DNA of 64,000 nucleotides from Physcia stellaris (Eukaryota > Ascomycota > Lecanoromycetes > Caliciales > Physciaceae). Positions 56,534 through 64,000 of the stretch are shown one piece after another (positions within the stretch are counted from its first letter, which is position 1; every line of letters starts with the position of its first letter). The position numbers and the translations under genes were made by a program. The notes under the pieces were generated by a model. It did not search any database. It was not told the DNA's origin and worked only from the letters and a program-made list of their open reading frames with translations. The stretch is from contig JABSSW010000060.1 in assembly GCA_018902385.1 (NCBI GenBank), forward strand, positions 124,001 to 188,000. The letters are read 5' to 3'.

Positions 56534-58728
56534 CTACCCCAGCCTACTTCTTCCCCTTCTTCTTCCTCCCCCACTCCCACCCCCCTTGTTCCCCTCCGGC
56601 AAACTCACACCCGCCCCCTCCCCTCCTCCCCCAACTCCGCAACCCTCCTCCCCCTCAACAGTAACCATCAAATCCCTAACCATCTCCTCCAACTCCTTCT
56701 TCTCCGCCACCAACCCCTCCCTCTCAGCCCCCAGCTCCTCAACCCGCTTCTGCAGATATTCAATGCGCGTCATCAGACTCGCGCTCACAGTCTTCTCCTC
56801 CCTCCACTCCCTCTCCAATTTCCGCGCCATGGTTTCAAACTTCTCCGCCTTCCTCCCCGCGCGATCGCGCTCCTTTTTCGTGTCCTCGAGCTCGCTCGCC
56901 AGCTCATCGAACCGTCCCTCCAGCTCCGCGAGCTGAGCCTGCGTCTTCTCAGCCAAAGACTGCGCCTTATCCGCCGCCTGCGCCGCCAAACTGGCTTTGT
57001 CCGCCGCGCGCTCGATGATGCCCTCGAAGTACATGCGCTGGGAATCGAGCTGCGAGGTCAGGAGGTGGGTATACTCGACCCCGGCCGTCTGGAGTTTACT
57101 CCGGGGCACGAAATCGTCGTAGTCATCGTCCCCCCCACCCTCTTGTCCGTTGCCCTGGTACTCCAGCGCCCCGTGCGTGGCGGCGGAGCTCAGATCGACG
57201 AGTTTCCCGTCATGCGCGTTCTGCACGAGGCGGTGGACGTAGGCGTCGCTGGCGTAGTCCCACACCCGCTGCGTGCTCAGATCCAGCGCGAAGGCGTGGC
57301 CCTCCTCGGTGAAATGCGCGAACGCGTGCGCGGCGTCGTAGCGCCCGCAACCGACGTTGCCGCAGATGAGGCAGATCCAGAGGTTCTGCGAGGAGTGGCA
57401 GGTGCTGCATTCGTTCAGGCTGCTGTTGCTGGCCCCGGCATCTCCCTCCACGGACGAGCGGAGATGGGAATGAGACCGGGAATGGTGCCGGGAGTCGGAT
57501 TTCTGCGTGTATCGACAGACCGGACAGCCACTTCCGCGCCATTTCTGCAGGCAGGAGCAGTGGAAGACGTGTTGGCAGAGTATTGTGAGTAAGCCTGTGG
57601 ATTCGTCCATGCGCTCGAGGCAGACGGGGCAGGTGGGGAGTTCGATTAGTGATGGGGTTGGTGGGGCGAGTGGTTTCGTTGTTCGGGATGAGCTTGTGGG
57701 TTGCAGAGTGGACGGTGGGGAGGGCGTGAAGGGATCGTTAGTCATATCTGGAAAGGAGGTTGAGGGGGTGGTGGGAGAGGGAGTGAGAAAGGCGATAGAT
57801 TTGACGAAGACGACATGGCAATTTTCTGGCTATCATTGACATCGATTAGTGATTACTTTTAGAAGAAGCAATGAGGGGTGTTTACCTCCATGCTGTCGAA
57901 AGCCTTGCCATTCCATTCTCGCCTCCATTCTCTGGCATTTCTGCCGTTGCGAAATTTCATGAGCACCATGTATCTGTTACTCCTATCCGTCCTGATCATG
58001 CGGAAATGGCTGACCTCTTCCCTCGTCTTCTCTCCAACGAAGCCAAGAAAATCTGAAGGCGTGAGATAGGAGGGTACAGCAAGTATACATAACGTAGTGC
58101 AATCCTCGTCCTTGAATGCTGGCTTTTCTTCGTCACCCTTCCGTTGCAGCGCTCTCGTACTTTTTGAACCTTTAGCGTGACTGGGCTCATCGTAAAGATC
58201 GGGCGTGTCCTCTCCGTCCCTGTAAAGCCGTACCACTCCCCAGCCTAGCTCTTCTGCTTCTTCGGTGCTTAATGGTTCGAAGCGACCTTTGGTAGCTAAT
58301 CCTCCCTGACCTGCACCTATGCCATTGCTAGTTCTTGCATTCGAAGCCTTGGAGTCTGGTACATCTCCAGCTTGTGCCATCTTCACTTCTTGCGTAAGAA
58401 GTCTACCGTGACGCCAATCATCTGCACAGGATGAGCCTTGTTTACTATGTTGCGGTGGCTGCTCGCCACGTTCTAGATCGGACAAGGCGTGATCTTCACT
58501 GGGCTGACTCGTAGTAACTACTCCCTTAGGTGGCCTGTTGTGATCCCCAGATCTTGCGCTGTTTGGTAGCCCAGTGTCCGATTCCGTGTGTGGGTTGACT
58601 TGCGGTCTATGCTGAGGTTTTGTCCTTGGTGTGATCTGAAAGGCCTCCCAGTAGTTATCCGCAGAACAAGGCTTCAGGTTAAGTTCGGTGGTGAGGTCAA
58701 AGGCAAGATGGTAGAAGAAGGACGGCAT
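56534..58728 (-). CDS. ETP1: BRAP2/Etp1-type RING-UBP zinc finger protein
   Basis: Two exons: 58728-57886 and 57829-56534; intron 56 bp (GTAAAC..GATAG), phase 0; 712 residues. Domain order matches BRAP2/yeast Etp1: an RRM-like BRAP2 domain at the end of exon 1 (TLCILAVPSYLTPSDFLGFVGE, YMVLMKFRNGRNAREWRREWNGKAF), crossing into exon 2 (CHVVFVKSI); a RING-H2 finger (CPVCLERMD, CQHVFHCSCLQKW, CPVC); a UBP zinc finger (CSTCHSSQNLWICLICGNVGCGRY, HAFAHF, HAFALDL); and a long coiled coil. The C-terminus is Gly/Arg-rich. Such proteins are ubiquitin ligases that bind ubiquitin through the UBP finger; yeast Etp1 affects stress and nutrient-transporter turnover. The function here is inferred from domain order. 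The symbol is by homology. Confidence 0.92.
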
Positions 58729-59128
58729 GGATTGCTCCCTTCTGGAGTGAAGACCATTGATACTTGCGAGACAAGGACCAGAAAGTAGTTGACGTGCATA
58801 TCAGGATGCGTCGCTGACTAATTTTAGAGTGAATAAGTAGGATTTCGTGGGCTATTGACAACACAACGGAAATCACGGGCTCTATGTGATTCATGGGATT
58901 CGTACAATGACGTCGGAACAATGTAAAGCTTAGTTCGTCCACGAGGCACAGCACACGCAGGATATTCAAGGTAAGAATAGTATGTAAAGTATCAATTAGA
59001 TACCAGCATTAGCTACATACATGGTGGAGCGTCAGTCATAATCATGATGACGCCAATGAAGGAAATTCAAAATCAACCGCAAAGAGGACTCCTCGCACAA
59101 GCACCGACCAATTTCCCAACGCAACAAT
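58729..59128. other. Spacer between the BRAP2-like gene and polyubiquitin
   Basis: 400 bp holding the BRAP2-like promoter and the polyubiquitin 3' UTR; no gene seen. Confidence 0.45.
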
Positions 59129-60169
<1,041 letters not shown>

Positions 60170-60442
60170 GGTGATAGTAGATGAGGTGGGTAGTTGTTGA
60201 TAGTATGTGAAAGTCGAGTGATGGAGGTAAGGTCTCTGATTGAAGGTTGAAGTTGGATATTGTTATGGTAATTGGAAGAGAAGGTGGAGGATTGTGAGAG
60301 GGAGAGGGTATTTGTAGTTGGAAGAGGCGTTCGGGGAGGAGGGGGCGTTTTATGGGTAGCGGCTGCCTTGATGACACAGCCAGCCTTCACCAATCACCGC
60401 CCCCGGCCAATGGAATTCCCCAGAACGGCCTAGAATGATGGT

Positions 60443-60452
60443 GTCACGTGAC
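60443..60452. promoter_or_regulatory. Palindromic GTCACGTGAC (E-box) upstream of polyubiquitin
   Basis: A perfect 10-bp palindrome about 275 bp upstream of the polyubiquitin ATG, of the CACGTG class bound by bHLH factors. Regulatory role is inferred. The same core occurs upstream of the Mn-SOD gene at 9206-9211. Confidence 0.45.
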
Positions 60453-60955
60453 CTTGACTGTTTCGACATCACCTCTCGAATCACCAGCAGTTATAAGACT
60501 GATAGGAGCAGTCAGTATTCTGACAACTTGGCCGAGATAATCAAGCAGCTTGAGTCTTATCAGAGCACTTGCTACGTATCACCTAAATGGCCCATCACCT
60601 CCACCAATTTATCTCCTAAAACCGAAGCTCAGAGCGGGTCAAGTCTCACCACCAAACGGCACCACAGATCACATCAGCCACCTGTCACCACCTCACTTAT
60701 ATGAAAAGAAATAACTGTAGCCGCAGCTGCAACTAGCTCGTCGTAAACTCCGTGAGTCATGATCGTGATCACTCGCCTTCGTCGAAAGAAAATACACTCC
60801 AGATTGGCCTTCGTTGAGCCCATCCTGCCCGAAAAAGATTGTAACCGTACAAGGTGATGTCTATAATCCCGTGTCACACAACGCCCGAGGGCTGGTTCCG
60901 GTAAACATCATGCTTTTGTCGCTGTCGTCGAATCATAATCGCCGTAAGGTCGTCG
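60453..60955. other. Spacer between polyubiquitin promoter and the Zn2Cys6 gene
   Basis: About 500 bp upstream of polyubiquitin and 3' of the transcription factor gene. A plus frame at 60435-60704 lacks features and overlaps the promoter palindrome. Confidence 0.4.
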
Positions 60956-63468
60956 TTAGTTGGCGCGAATCACAAGCTTCGAAACGAATTTGCTAGAGAG
61001 TGAATCAAAGTCGTCTCGGTCAAAGGTGGCCGCAGAGCGTCCGCGAAGATAGCTGTCTGGCATGAACGTCAGCTTCTGCATCTTTTCCCTATCGTTGATG
61101 ATCCCTTACCATAGCGATTTACATGCTGTCGTACGTCCGTCAAGGCATCGCATACCGCCCAATTCGAATTCAATGCCTCGTGATGCTTGTTCGAGTCCCA
61201 GTCCCGGAGCGCTGGAAGTTTCTGCGAGATAGCAGAGAACAGGCCGACAATAACGCCGACAGGCGTAGATTCCATGTCCTTGCAAAACTTGTCGACAACC
61301 TCTCGGTCCTATACACTGTTAGTCGAGTCACGCAAATTCGTAGCTTTCAGGACTCACCGGGATCCGGTATTGGCAATCGAACTGCATTTCTTCCCAAACA
61401 CCTAGGAGGACAGTAGCGGTCATGAAGATTGTCGGCCAATGCTTGAGCTTGTCCCGCGTATAGACGCTGGAATACAGGTGGGATAGCTCCTCTAGAATGT
61501 CCTTTTGCAACTCGCGCCACAGATCTGCCATAGCACACTTAATCTGGAAATTGATCATAACTGGAGCAACTGTCTGCCCCCTGAACTTGGAGTTGGGGTC
61601 GGTGATTTTTCCGAGGAACCCTTCCTCCTCTGGAATACCGACTACCATTGTGACGTGCTGGGTCAGGTTGTATGCAACAAGAAGCTTCAAGCACTTGCGA
61701 ATGACTGGAGTCTTCTCTCGGAGCCAATACCTATAGACCGTTTTCAACATTTCGGTCAAGAACGGTGTGCCCTCGAAGTAGTCGTCCACAAACTCCTCGA
61801 ACCCAAATTCCTCGAATCTTCCGTCAATGTGTTGATCAACATAGTCCGATAGCAAAGATGGCTTGATTCCTTCGTAACCAGCCGATAGCTTCGCGGTGTT
61901 GACCGAGTGTTCATGAGGCGGATTGTATTTGGTCTCTATCCAATCCATGCCGAAACAGCGCTCGTCCCGGACAAAGACTTCTCGCGCGCCCACAGGTAGT
62001 ACTGGACCATAACCATGCGTGATGTACAGCGTGCGCTCAGTGTCCGCGTAGCCTTTGATATTTCCTATCGAAAATCCAAGGCTGACATGACGCTCGTAGT
62101 CTGCTCTCCAGTCCTTCATAAAGTATGCCAGCTCCTTTATATCGATGCGAGTGCAGGGTACCACCCACAATCGCGCATGAGATGGTTGACATCCAGAGCA
62201 CGGCTCACCTGGATCACACTAATACAAATTAGTCGCGAGATACCGTTGGCTGGGAGTACACTTACGGTCTTCTTGAGAAACTTGCAGCGGAGACATGCTC
62301 CAAGCTTTCGGATCTCGCCAGCCTGTTTTCTCTGTTCTGGTCGTAGAGGCCCCTTCCTCCGCCCTATGCGTTTCTCAGTATCGACTTTTGGAACCTGCGA
62401 TGGTCTCCGTGTCGGCGGTTTCAGCGACTTTGAGCTTGTATTTTTCCGCGCTTGCCGCCTTGTCGGTGGAGAGCTCCTTCCGGAAGAAGTCGGTGACCGT
62501 TGGGGAGAGGTGGATTTCTTGATGTTGATCGGCTTGGACACGGATGTGGTGAGAATGGGAGGATAATTCGGACGCGTGTTCTGTTCCTCATGGTGATGGA
62601 CATGATCACGATCGTGATTATGGTAATGCTCACGGTGAAAGTCTGTCTCTCCATGGCTATCACTGCTTGGGGAGCTAATAGCATTCGGTACTTCCATGAG
62701 TCCACCACTGCTCCACGACCGGCATTGTTGTTCTAAGTCGGACCATGATGAATCCGAGAAGGTGCGGCCGTGGAGCGCTTGGCCTGGATTGAAGATGGCC
62801 CCAGCAGCCTGCGGGTCATGCATGGACGAGTCAAGCGACTGCTGGGAATAGTCTACCACTGCCCAGCCATTCTCACTCCCCGAACTTGTCAGCGAACGGA
62901 CTTCGAGATAGTTGTCGGTAGGAGAGCCTTGCTCTGGCAGACCATGCGGCGGCAAGTTCATTTCCGGTAGGCCGTTATGGGGTTGAAAAGGCGTGAAGTC
63001 GTTCTGGAAGCCCTGTCTGAAATCCTGCCAGTTGAACGGCATCCCATCCACCTGGTTTGCGACGGGTAAGTAAGAAGCGTCCATGGGCAGACCGGTATCG
63101 ATAGGCGGATGGGAAGGCATGAAGTCGGTTGGAGAGGTGTGGAATGGTATAGTGTAACCGTCGGTGAATTGCTGGGGGAAGGTGGTATCCAGATGGTAGC
63201 CAAGATGGGAGGCGTCCGTCATATGCCATTCGGAGTTCAGCAGAAGTGGTTGAGGTTGGTGGTGCGAGGGATGATGCTCGTATTGCTGAGGCTCCTGGAG
63301 TGGAGATGTTGACCGCTTCATCATCGGGCTCCGCTGTGGTGGCGCGCGTGATGGAAGCTGATCAAGAGGGATTGGCCATGATAGACTGCCCGTATAGCCA
63401 TATCGTAATCCTCGAGTCTGAGGGTCGAAGTCGAAGAGAGCGTCAGCCGACAAGTCGACGGCGGCCAT
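60956..63468 (-). CDS. Zn(II)2Cys6 fungal transcription factor
   Basis: Four exons: 63468-62266, 62218-61358, 61308-61110 and 61056-60956, in frame, 787 residues. Introns 47-53 bp with CTAAT/CTAAC. The N-terminal ~330 residues are a Pro/His/Ser-rich disordered region. A basic stretch (RRKGPLRPEQRKQAGEIRK) precedes the zinc cluster CLRCKFLKKTC-GEPCSGC; the first intron (62219-62265) falls between LKKT and the third cysteine, so the six-Cys motif exists only after splicing. After it comes PSHARLWVVPCTRIDI, then a long helical regulatory domain (HVSLGFSIGNIKGY, WLREKTPVIRKCLKLLVAYNL, FQIKCAMADLWRELQKDILEEL). The frame is open upstream to 63822; ATG 63468 is chosen because MAAVDLSADALFDFDP looks like a real start and the extension is unlike protein of this family. 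Target genes unknown. Confidence 0.9.
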
Positions 63469-64000
63469 CGTTTGGCTGACTGGACGTTGGACTCTTATCA
63501 ATTCCCTTCCTGACTTTTTTCTGAATACGATTGTACTAGGAGAAGGGAAGGAAGGATGAGGACATTCTGAGATTGGTCTATGGAGCTGGAGGATCCCTAA
63601 TCGGGGAAAGGCGGTGTCACATCGGGTGCGGAGAAAAGGGCGATTGAAGCGTGCAAGGCGGGAGGGTCCTCTGTCACTGTGTGGAAAAATAATAGTGAGA
63701 GAGAGCAGGTTGACGAGTGCGGAATTGAAGAGGCGGTGAAGGGTGAGCCGGCGCTCTAGTCCGCATGTCGATGAAAATGATGCGAGTGATGGAGGGGTCC
63801 AGCTAGGGTAGCTAGGGTCCACGGCGTTTGGTCGCTAAGACTCTGAGAGGTCGAAACGAGCAGGGTCCACGCCGGTTAGCAGCAACGGACTGCACGAATT
63901 TCTGCCAATCGTTCCTGTGGCGCCTGTAGCAAAGAGGATCATGCCGATCCAAATGGGACACTGGCCTGAAGGGAAGATCAGCTCGAAGCTTCAGTCACCA
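63469..64000. promoter_or_regulatory. 5' flank/leader of the Zn2Cys6 factor
   Basis: Upstream region of the transcription factor. The minus-strand frame stays open to 63822, which could be leader. Right of that nothing is recognised before the window edge. Confidence 0.35.

Noticed and set aside
56459-57592. 377-codon plus-strand frame opposite the BRAP2-like gene
   Set aside because: Antisense of a GC-biased coding exon with clear RING and UBP fingers; Leu/Pro/Arg-rich nonsense protein.

Overview
The window reads as nuclear DNA of a filamentous ascomycete (Pezizomycotina; Leotiomycetes is my guess from the style of several accessory proteins, not proven). Genes lie on both strands and carry many short GT-AG introns of about 47-100 bp with CTAAC/CTAAT/CTGAC-type branch points. 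The housekeeping genes are fungal: eL8, Mn-SOD, SRP40, exocyst SEC3, polyubiquitin, an ING PHD protein and a BRAP2/Etp1 protein. I see no bacterial operons, CRISPR array, rRNA or tRNA gene.

Layout. 1-1620 (-): 5' part of an alpha/beta-hydrolase + NACHT (NLR-like) gene that leaves the window. 2519-3904 (+): fructosamine-kinase-like gene. 4251-4486: a MITE. 4.7-17.3 kb is a conserved gene-dense block: ING-family PHD protein (-), ribosomal protein eL8 (+), mitochondrial Mn-SOD (+), SRP40 (-), SEC3 (+).

17.3-45.2 kb is accessory, gene-poor and full of broken genes: a repeat-built decayed gene near 18.3-19.1 kb, a Ulp1-like protease relic near 24.5 kb, a second copy of the MITE at 29.1 kb, a truncated cupin at 29.9 kb, an intact ornithine cyclodeaminase/mu-crystallin gene (31.1-32.5 kb), a DUF7730-like gene (34.0-36.0 kb), a small secreted double-knottin gene (37.65-38.08 kb) that only appears after splicing three exons, a frameshifted HNH-nuclease-like gene (40.1-41.2 kb) and zinc-finger-like fragments (42-45 kb).

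45.2-48.6 kb (-): a second hydrolase-NACHT-ankyrin gene with one apparent frameshift. 50.0-50.7 kb: unrecognised protein. 51.0-53.0 kb (-): SET-domain methyltransferase. 53.4-55.1 kb (+): cytochrome P450. 55.1-56.5 kb: low-complexity spacer. 56.5-58.7 kb (-): BRAP2/Etp1 RING-UBP protein. 59.1-60.2 kb (-): four-unit polyubiquitin. 60.96-63.5 kb (-): Zn2Cys6 transcription factor.

The housekeeping blocks flank a fast-evolving accessory block. The two hydrolase-NACHT genes and the secreted cysteine-rich gene suggest self/non-self recognition and secreted-interaction functions in that block; this is inference. I see no biosynthetic cluster or operon-like system linking the genes.
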